Of a DNA stretch of 22,464 nt, positions 7,659-15,488 are shown in pieces (the stretch's first letter is position 1; every line of letters starts with the position of its first letter). The DNA comes from DAOUVR01 sp034430535. GTDB lineage: Bacteria > Chloroflexota > Dehalococcoidia > E44-bin15. The DNA lies in assembly GCA_964443325.1 (NCBI GenBank), contig CAYUCL010000031.1:1-22464 (forward strand), given 5' to 3'. The notes under the pieces are model-generated. The model was given only the letters and a program-made list of their open reading frames with translations. It was not told the origin of the DNA and searched no databases. The translations under genes and the position numbers were made by a program.

Positions 7659-8903
7659 TCAGGACTTCAGGATGGTAACGGACAGTGCCCCTTGAGCGCC
7701 TCCAACGATGCCGCCCTGGTTATGTGCCAGACCCACCTTAGCGCCCTCCACCTGTCGTTTGCCCACCTGACCGGTGAGGTGCCAGTACAGCTCCATTACC
7801 TGACGGATGCCGGTAGCTCCTACCGGGTGTCCCTGCGACTCCAGTCCCCCTGAGACGTTTACCGGCAGCTTTCCCCCCAGGGTGGTGTGCCCCGCCTCGG
7901 CGAAAAGACCTCCTTCACCCAGGGGACAGAAGAGCAGGTCTTCAGTGGCAGTAAGCTCTCCAGCCGCTGTAGCGTCGTGCACCTCGGCTACATCTATATC
8001 CTCAGGGCCTATGCCAGCCTTGTCGTAGGCCTTTCGAGCCAGTCTGGTCATGGTGCCCTCCTGGCCTTCGCGGTAGTCCTCACCGCTGGCCAAAACGCAG
8101 GCGGCAATATCTACAGTGCGACGTGCTGCAATCTTCCTGGCGAAAGCCTCGGAACATACGATGGCCGCAGCGGCACCGTCGCCTATGGGAGAACACATGG
8201 GTCGGGTTAAAGGCCAGGCCACCTCGGGAGCTTCGAGCACCTCATCGACGGTAAATGTCATCTGATACTGGGCCAGCGGATTCATCGAGGAGTGGAAGTG
8301 GTTCTTGGAGGAAATCACCGCCAGTTGTCGCTGGGTGCTGCCATATTTATCCATGTGGTTCCGTGCCATTGCAGCATATGCATCCATGAATATAGTTCGC
8401 TGCCCCGACTTCTTCTTCTCTCCCTCACCCTTGGACTCCTGGACTTTCTGGACCTGCTCTTCCTGCTGCTTAAACCATGCCATCATCTGGGGCAGGGTCT
8501 CCACATCCATGGATGCCAGAAAGGCTTTTAGCACTATGTTGCGGTCTTCGAAGTACATCTTCTCCATACCCAGCACCAGGGCTACGTCAATCTCACCCAG
8601 AGCTAGCATGGCCCAAGCGCCGTTCAGGGCAGTTGCCGAGGCTGCACAGGCGTTCTCCACATTGATCACCGGGATGCCGCCGATTCCCAGGGGACGCAGC
8701 ACCACCTGGCCTCGTATCGACTCCTGACCATCCAGAATGCCCTGTGCTGCATTGCCCACCCACGCTCCCTGAAGCTGCTCCTTGGTGATGCCGGCGTCGC
8801 TGAGGGCGCCTACCACTGCCTCTGCCGCCAGAGACTTCATATTGCGGTCGAAATGCTTGCCGAATTTGGTGACCGCGCCGCCGATGATTTTAACTCTGTT
8901 TAT
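7659..8903 (-). CDS. SCP-x-type thiolase, apparent ATA start
   Basis: This thiolase-superfamily enzyme is of the sterol-carrier-protein-x type and would cleave or form a C-C bond in a 3-ketoacyl-CoA. With the extended start it has 414 residues. The nucleophile is C86 (VENACAASAT), with catalytic histidines H309 (EVHDATAAGE), H359 (SQGHPVGATG) and H394 (HNQGG). The first ATG (8840) would delete the conserved N-terminal strand. In-frame upstream sequence encodes NRVKIIGGAVTKFGKHFDRN, the normal thiolase start, preceded by ATA at 8901-8903, 8 nt after AAAGGAGG. I therefore place the start at 8903. A charged Glu/Lys/Gln-rich insert lies at about residues 145-168. It is cotranscribed between the two ligases. 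Confidence 0.85.
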   Translation of the reverse strand: MNRVKIIGGAVTKFGKHFDRNMKSLAAEAVVGALSDAGITKEQLQGAWVGNAAQGILDGQESIRGQVVLRPLGIGGIPVINVENACAASATALNGAWAMLALGEIDVALVLGMEKMYFEDRNIVLKAFLASMDVETLPQMMAWFKQQEEQVQKVQESKGEGEKKKSGQRTIFMDAYAAMARNHMDKYGSTQRQLAVISSKNHFHSSMNPLAQYQMTFTVDEVLEAPEVAWPLTRPMCSPIGDGAAAAIVCSEAFARKIAARRTVDIAACVLASGEDYREGQEGTMTRLARKAYDKAGIGPEDIDVAEVHDATAAGELTATEDLLFCPLGEGGLFAEAGHTTLGGKLPVNVSGGLESQGHPVGATGIRQVMELYWHLTGQVGKRQVEGAKVGLAHNQGGIVGGAQGALSVTILKS

Positions 8904-8923
8904 CTTCGAATCCTCCTTTCAGG

Positions 8924-10531
8924 TTATGTGTAGTCCTCAAGTCGGTACACGTTGGGCTTTTCCGTACCAAAGTCCTCGCGCAGCAGCCGGTCGAGGTTCT
9001 TCTGCGAAGCACTCTTGGGGATGTCATCAGCTACCTGGATATACGACGGAACGCTGTTGCGCTCCAATTCTGCCAGGCACGCGCTGAAGATTCCCTTGAT
9101 GTCGGGCGTTGAGCCTTCCAGGGGCACTACCGCTGCCACCAGGTCGCTCTCGCCAGGAGCTCCAGAGGCTGCCGGGATCCCATATACACATACGTCGGTG
9201 ACGTCCGGTCGTTTGCCAATTACCGCCTCCACGTACTCAGGCAGGATAAAATCTCCTTGCCGTCTCAGGCCACCACCTTTGCGGTAGTCGAAGTAATACC
9301 AACCTTCTTCGTCCTTGTGGACCATGTCCCCACTGCGCAGCCATCCGCCGCGGGTTTTCGCCTCTGAAGCTGCCTTGTCCCCGTGGTATTCCACCTCAGT
9401 CTTACTCCCTGCCATGCGGGAGAGCAGCTCTCCACTCTCGCCGGGTTCGCATTCTGAATCGTCCTCACGCACCACCTTCATTTCCAAGAAGCCTTCCAGC
9501 GGTTTCCCGAAGGAGCCAATAGGTCCGACACCCGGTGGTTTGTGGGCAAAGCCCCCTTCCACTGCGCCATACCACTCGTGGATCTTCACATTGAAGCGCC
9601 TCTCGAATGACTCCCATATCGGTATAGGGGTACCGGCGCTGATGACCACTCGGACGGGGTTATCGGCATCATCAGGGCGAGCCGGCTCGGAGTAAATCCC
9701 CATCATCATCCCTCCCAGCAGGGAGAAAGTGGTGCAGCCGTGGGCGCGGCAGATGTCCCAGATACGACTCTTGGTGAACCTGCGGCTGATTACCGCAGGC
9801 ACACTGAGCGCCAGCGCCGGGGTCAGTGTCACCGCATAGGCGTTGCCATGTGCCAGGGACAACCCGGTGTAGAGGCGGTCTTCCTGGGTGTACTGCCAAA
9901 TCATCTGACCCAGCATAGCGTATGCCTGCAGACGGTTGTTTCTTTGCTTGACCCCTTTGGGGTCTCCGGTGGTTCCAGAGGTGTAGATAATCATGAGATG
10001 GTCATCCACGGTATGAGGCCCGACAGGAAAGCCCGGCACCTCGGGCCCTTTCAAGATCTCATTCAGGCTGGGATATCTCGACGAAACGGGTATGCCGAAG
10101 TCATCCTTGTACAACACTCCGAAGGTTTTTACATCGGGCAGCTTGGACAGGACATCCTCCATGGTTTCCATGAACTCCGCCGTGAATATCACCCCCTTGG
10201 AGTTTGAGTTCTTTATCTGGTAGCTGAGCTTTTCCCCCTTTGACCGTGGGTCGATAGGGACTACAGTGGCACCCAGCACCGAGGCAGCATACAGGCTCAC
10301 TACAACCTCAGGGTGATTGCGCATCAAGAGGGAGAAGATATCTCCACGGCCGATGCCCTGCTTTTCAATAGCCCGAGCCAGTTTGCGTCCCTGGAGCACC
10401 AGGTCAGAATATGTTAACACCTCGTCAGGGTGTGGCGAGTTGTCAAAGGTCAATACCGGAAAATCCGGTTTTTCCTCAGCCTTTGCGTCCATATCAAAGC
10501 TAAAAATTCCAGGCGCTTTACTCTCAACCAT
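8924..10531 (-). CDS. CaiC-like acyl-CoA ligase (AMP-binding), paralogue 1
   Basis: The 535-residue adenylate-forming ligase has IIYTSGTTGDPKGVK (about 182-195), WYGAVEGG (A5-like), GGWLRSGDMVHKDEEG (A7), DYRKGGGLRRQGDFILPEYVE (an unusual A8) and the A10 lysine K511 in KSASQKNLDRLL. It converts a carboxylate plus ATP and CoA to an acyl-CoA. A GTG at 10543 could extend it by four residues, but GGAGGT lies between that GTG and the ATG at 10531, so the ATG is chosen. Spacing is 51 bp after the nitroreductase gene and 20 bp before the thiolase. Compared with the paralogue ending at 6020, the A8 loop DYRKGGG replaces the usual DRKSD, so substrate range probably differs. Substrate unknown. Confidence 0.87.
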   Translation of the reverse strand: MVESKAPGIFSFDMDAKAEEKPDFPVLTFDNSPHPDEVLTYSDLVLQGRKLARAIEKQGIGRGDIFSLLMRNHPEVVVSLYAASVLGATVVPIDPRSKGEKLSYQIKNSNSKGVIFTAEFMETMEDVLSKLPDVKTFGVLYKDDFGIPVSSRYPSLNEILKGPEVPGFPVGPHTVDDHLMIIYTSGTTGDPKGVKQRNNRLQAYAMLGQMIWQYTQEDRLYTGLSLAHGNAYAVTLTPALALSVPAVISRRFTKSRIWDICRAHGCTTFSLLGGMMMGIYSEPARPDDADNPVRVVISAGTPIPIWESFERRFNVKIHEWYGAVEGGFAHKPPGVGPIGSFGKPLEGFLEMKVVREDDSECEPGESGELLSRMAGSKTEVEYHGDKAASEAKTRGGWLRSGDMVHKDEEGWYYFDYRKGGGLRRQGDFILPEYVEAVIGKRPDVTDVCVYGIPAASGAPGESDLVAAVVPLEGSTPDIKGIFSACLAELERNSVPSYIQVADDIPKSASQKNLDRLLREDFGTEKPNVYRLEDYT

Positions 10532-10582
10532 ACTACCTCCCACAACCTACCGGGTGCACGGTAAGAAAGTCAGACTGCTGAC

Positions 10583-11584
10583 CTACTCCTCTATTTCGGG
10601 GCCGCTCGCCCCCTCGCGGAACCAGGTGATGGGGCGGAACTCGCGCGGCACTACACCATCTTGCTTGAACTTGGGGTATCCCAGTATGATAGCCGTACTT
10701 ATTTCCCAGGGGTCACTGACTCCGAGCTTCTCTTTTAGGGCAGGTACCATATTCAGCACCTGGCTGAACCCTACCCAGCAGGCCCTGATACCGAGAGAGT
10801 TGGCCACCAGGTTCATATTCTGTCCACAGATGCCCATGTTTATCTTGGGGTGGTCAATGGATCGTTTGTCAGCGGCTATCAATATAACCACTGGCGCATT
10901 GAGGAAAGTTGGTGTGTATCTTCTGGCTACGGCTCCTATACCTCCCAAGATGATACGCGGGTCGAATAATCCCGGGTTGGGGTTAGCTTCCTGCATGCCA
11001 ACCAATCCCTTGACCAGCTCATCGTCCTTATACATAAAGTACAGTCCGTTCAGTGTACCCCAGATCCCCTCATCCATCTCATCGATGAGAGCCTTGTCAG
11101 TTACTACGATGAATTTCCACGGCTGGCAGTTCCCACTGCTGGGAGCAAATCGACCCGCCTCCAGCACCCTTCGAATGAGCGGTTCCGGTACCGGCTGGTT
11201 CTTGAAGTTACGCACGCTACGTCGCTCAAACACCGCTTTCTCAATAGCATTCCATTTATCGGGATTGCCCTCGGCATCACGCGGCTCATAAGGCATCTTG
11301 ACCGGCAAGGTATGAGGCTCGGTCTTGTAGAAACCACCATCCACGTGATATACATCGACAATGGAGATGGCATTCACCGGGCAGGCTACCATGCAGTTGA
11401 AGCAGCTAAAGCACTCATATTCATCCTTCTGGTGCGGTTTTTCGTTCTCGTCCATCTCCCAGGCGCGAAAGGGGCAATTCAAAATGCACAACCCGCAGCT
11501 AGTGCACTTCTCGGGGTCTGCCTTCATCACCCCCATGTGAACGGTCTGGGGACGGAACATCGGTTCCAAGTCTTCCCAAGGCAT
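10583..11584 (-). CDS. Ferredoxin-nitroreductase fusion, 2x[4Fe-4S] + FMN
   Basis: The 333-residue fusion begins with a bacterial-type ferredoxin domain holding two cluster motifs: C27-x2-C30-x2-C33-x3-C37-P and C58-x2-C61-x2-C64-x3-C68-P. A nitroreductase-family flavin domain follows (about 110-333), starting ERRSVRNFKNQPV and containing PSSGNCQPWKFIVV, with a late GIRACWVGF. Such proteins move electrons from low-potential carriers through clusters to FMN and reduce or oxidise a small substrate in the cytoplasm. The start at 11584 has GAGGAGG 5 nt upstream. It sits directly after the acyl-CoA dehydrogenase gene (34-bp gap), so it may recycle the dehydrogenase flavin or reduce a pathway intermediate. 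That partnership is an inference. Confidence 0.85.
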   Translation of the reverse strand: MPWEDLEPMFRPQTVHMGVMKADPEKCTSCGLCILNCPFRAWEMDENEKPHQKDEYECFSCFNCMVACPVNAISIVDVYHVDGGFYKTEPHTLPVKMPYEPRDAEGNPDKWNAIEKAVFERRSVRNFKNQPVPEPLIRRVLEAGRFAPSSGNCQPWKFIVVTDKALIDEMDEGIWGTLNGLYFMYKDDELVKGLVGMQEANPNPGLFDPRIILGGIGAVARRYTPTFLNAPVVILIAADKRSIDHPKINMGICGQNMNLVANSLGIRACWVGFSQVLNMVPALKEKLGVSDPWEISTAIILGYPKFKQDGVVPREFRPITWFREGASGPEIEE

Positions 11585-11618
11585 AGTTACCTCCTCATTC
11601 TATTCCCTTTTTGTCGGT

Positions 11619-12857
11619 TTATGGAATTCCTGCTAGTAGCTTGTCAGCCCCGACAAGGGCCAGGGTCTCATTTACCCCGTCCTCGATCATGGCTGATCGC
11701 GTGTCCCTGAAGATCTTCTCGATTATGTATTCCTTAGATACTCCAAATCCTCCAAATATCTGGATTGCCTGGCTGGCTGTGCGGAACGCCGTCTCGGTGG
11801 CCATGATCTTGGAGGCAGTGGCGTATTGCAGCGCTGGCGGTTGGGTCGCATGGTTATACACCGTGACCTGGCGGGACAGGCAACGTGCCGCCTCGACGGA
11901 GACGAACATGTCGAAGAGCTTAAGTCTGATGTTTTGATGTTGGAAGATGGGCCGACCGCCTTGTACCCTTTCCTTGGAATATCGCAAACCTTCATCGAGG
12001 GCAGATTGAGCTGCCCCAACCCATATGTTCCCCATGGCGCCATTGGCTCCACACAAAACGGCTCCCAGCGCCATATTGTGAAGAGCAGGGTCCTGGATGA
12101 CCATCATGTTTTTGGGGATACGCACGTTGTCGAAGAAGATCTCTCCCTGGTTCAAGGTTCGCTGCCCCATCTTGTCCAGGGGTTTACCTTTGGTGATGCC
12201 CGGCAGATCCAAAGGCATAGCTGCTAGGCCGCACCCCCCCATTCCCTTAGAGGGGTCTAGAGTCAAAAACAATGCTGCGTGGCTGGCGATGTTGCCATCG
12301 CTCACCCATGCCGACTTCTGTCCGTTTATAATGAAGTCGTCACCATCTGGGACGGCCCTTACTTGAGGCGCACACTTGGGGTCGCTGGAGTTTTCCCCCT
12401 CAAACCATATCCAGTCCGAGCCGTGGTCCGGCTCAGTGATGGCCCAGCATCCGATCATCTTCGCCTCAGTATCATCGCTATATTGTCGTGTCCAGTTCTG
12501 TATTTCAGGGTCTGGTGACAGCATAGAGAAAATGAAGGGAAAGATGGATACGGATAAGCTGATAGCTAGACCACCGTCACCCCAGCCCACTTGTTCGAAT
12601 ATCAGTGCCGAGGTCAATGCGTCCTGGTCTAAACCCCCGAACTCCGCAGGAATGCCGGTCTTATGTAGACCCAGCTCGCGATACTTGCGAAATACATCCC
12701 ACAAAACAGACCCTTCTGCGATCACATCTTGTGGGTCAGCCAGCTTGTCCAGCTCGATGCCCGCCGGTCGCACTAACTCGACAGCGAACTTCCTCACCAT
12801 TTCACGTGTAGCCTTCTGCTCCTCGGTTAGGTCGACGTTCAGTTCCCTCAATCCCAT
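11619..12857 (-). CDS. Acyl-CoA dehydrogenase
   Basis: The 412-residue FAD enzyme of the acyl-CoA dehydrogenase family oxidises a CoA thioester to the alpha,beta-enoyl-CoA. The N-terminal helical domain starts LTEEQKATREMVRKFA, the middle beta domain has CWAITEPDHGSDW (137-149), and the C-terminal helical domain has RVQGGRPIFQHQNIRLKLFDM and QIFGGFGVSKEYIIEKIFRD. By alignment with medium-chain acyl-CoA dehydrogenase, the position of the catalytic glutamate (E376 in YEGT) is D393 in MIEDGVNET, with E392 just before it. An Asp base is unusual and is known in some cyclohexane/cyclohexene-carboxyl-CoA dehydrogenases. AAAGGAG lies 7 nt before the ATG. It is in the middle of the operon, 53 bp after the saccharopine-dehydrogenase-like gene. 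Confidence 0.9.
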   Translation of the reverse strand: MGLRELNVDLTEEQKATREMVRKFAVELVRPAGIELDKLADPQDVIAEGSVLWDVFRKYRELGLHKTGIPAEFGGLDQDALTSALIFEQVGWGDGGLAISLSVSIFPFIFSMLSPDPEIQNWTRQYSDDTEAKMIGCWAITEPDHGSDWIWFEGENSSDPKCAPQVRAVPDGDDFIINGQKSAWVSDGNIASHAALFLTLDPSKGMGGCGLAAMPLDLPGITKGKPLDKMGQRTLNQGEIFFDNVRIPKNMMVIQDPALHNMALGAVLCGANGAMGNIWVGAAQSALDEGLRYSKERVQGGRPIFQHQNIRLKLFDMFVSVEAARCLSRQVTVYNHATQPPALQYATASKIMATETAFRTASQAIQIFGGFGVSKEYIIEKIFRDTRSAMIEDGVNETLALVGADKLLAGIP

Positions 12858-12910
12858 AGTCTAACTCCTTTCATTATTGGCAGATTTGGCTCTGAAAATT
12901 TTCTCCTGTA

Positions 12911-14143
12911 TTATCCTCCCAGAGCTTTCCAGGGGTCTATTTCTTCCAGCTTCCCATTAGCATCGATATGCTCGATGGCAATAGGGAAGCCTCGGCTACC
13001 ACTGGTTGTTCTCACGCTGGTGCTGGCGAGTTTAAGCACATCCATTGGATTCACACATCCCTCAGGTGGGTTGACCCCCTTTTCCGTGATCTTTCCCGTC
13101 GCCATAAGCATTACGCCAAGAGCGGCAGGAATTCCTGTTCCCTCTCCCATTCCCTCACTTTTAGAAGACATTGAAAAGATGTAGGTTCCCTTCTCACCGT
13201 TCTTGCTCCCTTTTACCACTATTTTCAGACAACCCATGGGCCCGGTAAGGCCAGCCTCCTTTGTTAACCGGTCCCTGTGAGAAAGTATGTATGCTACGGC
13301 GAATTCCAAAGGAACGATTTCCTTCCCTTGAACTTGTATCGGCTTTTCATCGGTGATACCCAACCGTACCATCCCTTTTATGAGTTCGGCATAAGCAGGC
13401 GGCAGTACAAGACCCAGATTGGTTACCCTCTTCACCCCTTTCAGGTATTTGGGCAGGGTTATGGTTTCGGGATGTGGATAGGCATAGACGTTGTATGTGC
13501 CGACATCACGGAACTCAGTCTCTTCTTCCAAAGCACGTCCGCTTTCTTCAAATATTTTGACTGTGGTAAACTTGCCGTCGAGGAACATCGGTATATCAAT
13601 GGACATAGAGTGGATTCTATGCTTCACCACCGCTGGCCCTTCCACCTTTTCGCCTCCGTGGGCATGGTAAATGTCGATAGAATCAACCTGGTCAAACAGA
13701 AGATCGGCGCATAATCTAACCAGAATATTGGCAATACCCGGTGAGCTTCCCATTCCGATCAGCGCTGAAATCTCAGCTTTCTTGGCATCGTCATCCATGG
13801 TAAGAAGTATCTCGGTGGCATCGAAGTCATCGCAAATATCAACATAGTTGATCTTAGATTCGATCACTGCCTTCAGTATGATGGGACCGTACTTGTAATA
13901 CGGCCCCACACAGTTTAGAACGACCGATGAGCCCGTGATGGCCTTCTTGATGCTTTCAGGACGATCGGCATCGAACTCAACCGCCGATATTTTGGTTGCC
14001 CTAGACCTCTCGATCGTCTCTTTTATCTTCTCCATGTCGATGTCGGCAATGACGACCTCGGAGAAGAGGTCAGTTGAAGCAAGCATCGCCGCTGCTATAC
14101 TGCCGACTGCTCCACATCCTCCCAAAACGGTAACTTTCGACAT
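12911..14143 (-). CDS. Saccharopine-dehydrogenase-like NAD(P) oxidoreductase
   Basis: The 410-residue protein has an N-terminal Rossmann fold with VTVLGGCGAVGSIAAAML (4-21), the acidic residue after strand 2 (VVIADID), then SSVVLNCVGPYYKYG and YVDICDD, all typical of the saccharopine dehydrogenase / Lys9 NADP-binding superfamily. The C-terminal half has the mixed sheet of this family with a SPGIANIL motif. Family members act on amino acids, carboxynorspermidine and other substrates, so the substrate cannot be assigned. AAAGGAGG lies 5 nt before the ATG. It is 16 bp downstream of the RuBisCO-like gene, so the two are surely cotranscribed. By context it probably oxidises or reduces the product or precursor of the RuBisCO-like reaction. 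Confidence 0.82.
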   Translation of the reverse strand: MSKVTVLGGCGAVGSIAAAMLASTDLFSEVVIADIDMEKIKETIERSRATKISAVEFDADRPESIKKAITGSSVVLNCVGPYYKYGPIILKAVIESKINYVDICDDFDATEILLTMDDDAKKAEISALIGMGSSPGIANILVRLCADLLFDQVDSIDIYHAHGGEKVEGPAVVKHRIHSMSIDIPMFLDGKFTTVKIFEESGRALEEETEFRDVGTYNVYAYPHPETITLPKYLKGVKRVTNLGLVLPPAYAELIKGMVRLGITDEKPIQVQGKEIVPLEFAVAYILSHRDRLTKEAGLTGPMGCLKIVVKGSKNGEKGTYIFSMSSKSEGMGEGTGIPAALGVMLMATGKITEKGVNPPEGCVNPMDVLKLASTSVRTTSGSRGFPIAIEHIDANGKLEEIDPWKALGG

Positions 14144-14159
14144 CCTGTCCTCCTTTCTA

Positions 14160-15470
14160 TCAGAGGGGAAGGCCTTTTTTAAATACCTCAGCCCACTGTC
14201 GGTGCGCTACATCCAGCTCGGGATGGTCCTTGCTGTACTCTTCCAGGGATATGCCCTGCATTACTGCGTCAATCGCCTGGCGGAATGCTTTTGCCCCAGC
14301 TATTGGACCCTGCGGATGACCATGTATGCCTCCACCTGAACCAATTACAATGTCGTTTCCAAGGTCTCTCATTACGTCTGGCATCATAGATGGTGTAATT
14401 CCTCCGGAAGGCATCGGCCAGGTTGGTTTCAGATCATACATCGGGAAGCTCAAAGTCCTGGCAACATTGAGGAACTTGTCGGTTATCACCGGGGCTTTTC
14501 CGTATGGAGCGGGGATGACAACGATATCAGCGCCGGCAAGACGGGGCAGTTTCCCCAACACAATATGGGAACTTATGCCATGGAACGGTGACATATACAT
14601 AGCGCCGGCAACATCCATGTGGGCGAGAATAGGGACGTTAATATCCGGGTCTTCGGCTAATGCCTGCATTACCGGCAGTCCAATAGCAAGGTAGTTTACC
14701 ATTAGAGCATTGCAACCCAGCTCCACGGCGCGCTTCGCATTGTCGAAGATCTTGGGCACTTTGTCGGAGATGTTAACGGTATACAGGGTGTGCTCGCCTT
14801 TCTCCTCGTAGACCTGCTTCTCAATCTCCATGTAGCGTTTGACACGCCCCAGTGCAGAATTGAACGAAGCGTCGGCTAGTAGCTCATCGTCCTTGATAAT
14901 GTCGCATCCACCCAGTGCTGCATCCCTGAACAGCTCTGCTCCAACCTCCAGCGGGTAGCCGGTGCACGGCTTTATCATGTTGTTCAGCAGGGGGCGCTCT
15001 GGGATTTCCAATAGCTTCCTTACGCCAGGGATACCGAATTTTGGTCCGTTAAAGCCGGCCACATACTTTTCGGGGAAACGGATATCAAGCACTTTGATGC
15101 GGCCACCCATCGAGATATTGCCGACTATTGTTGTCAGCAGCATGGGTATTTGCTCGCCGATGTTGACCTCGGGAAAGGCTATCTGGACAATGTAGTCTCT
15201 GTTTTCTACCCCCTGGGGTACTTCGAACTCGTAGTCCGGCACCTCATAGACACCGATCACCTTGGCAACATGCTGGGAGCGCACCTCCGGAGTTTCGCCA
15301 GGGACCGCTACCCAGGTGCCGGTGCTCTGCTCGATGGCAAGGGCCAGGGACAGTCTTGGTACCGGAATAATCTTGTGGTACGAGACCAGATAGGTGGCGA
15401 TAATATACTCGTCGTAGTTGATTCCGTCCGGCAATGCCACTGGTTGCGATAAAATTTGCACTTCATCCAT
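14160..15470 (-). CDS. RuBisCO-like protein (form IV pattern)
   Basis: The 436-residue protein has the full RuBisCO large-subunit fold. Conserved active-site equivalents (spinach numbers in brackets): E47 (E60), T52 (T65), N118 (N123), K167 (K175), the metal/carbamate triad K193-D195-E196 (K201-D203-E204) in IIKDDELLAD, K325 (K334), S355-G-G (S379) and GGG at 379-381. Replaced residues: C169 for K177, D286 for H294, V287 for R295, A289 for H298 and V318 for H327. Loss of these residues rules out normal carboxylase activity. Retention of the metal site fits an enolase-, isomerase- or decarboxylase-type RuBisCO-like protein acting on a phosphorylated substrate. GGGGAGGTG precedes the ATG. It lies 18 bp after the FGGY kinase, which may make its substrate. 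Confidence 0.92.
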   Translation of the reverse strand: MDEVQILSQPVALPDGINYDEYIIATYLVSYHKIIPVPRLSLALAIEQSTGTWVAVPGETPEVRSQHVAKVIGVYEVPDYEFEVPQGVENRDYIVQIAFPEVNIGEQIPMLLTTIVGNISMGGRIKVLDIRFPEKYVAGFNGPKFGIPGVRKLLEIPERPLLNNMIKPCTGYPLEVGAELFRDAALGGCDIIKDDELLADASFNSALGRVKRYMEIEKQVYEEKGEHTLYTVNISDKVPKIFDNAKRAVELGCNALMVNYLAIGLPVMQALAEDPDINVPILAHMDVAGAMYMSPFHGISSHIVLGKLPRLAGADIVVIPAPYGKAPVITDKFLNVARTLSFPMYDLKPTWPMPSGGITPSMMPDVMRDLGNDIVIGSGGGIHGHPQGPIAGAKAFRQAIDAVMQGISLEEYSKDHPELDVAHRQWAEVFKKGLPL

Positions 15471-15488
15471 TTGAACACCTCCCCATAA

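Noticed and set aside
10317..11291. Plus-strand open frame of 324 codons
   Set aside because: It lies antisense across the start of one ligase and the nitroreductase gene, has low-complexity Ser/Pro/Thr-rich translation and no ribosome site.
14160..15470. True CO2-fixing RuBisCO (form I-III)
   Set aside because: Residues equivalent to K177, H294, R295, H298 and H327 are all replaced, so carboxylation is not expected.
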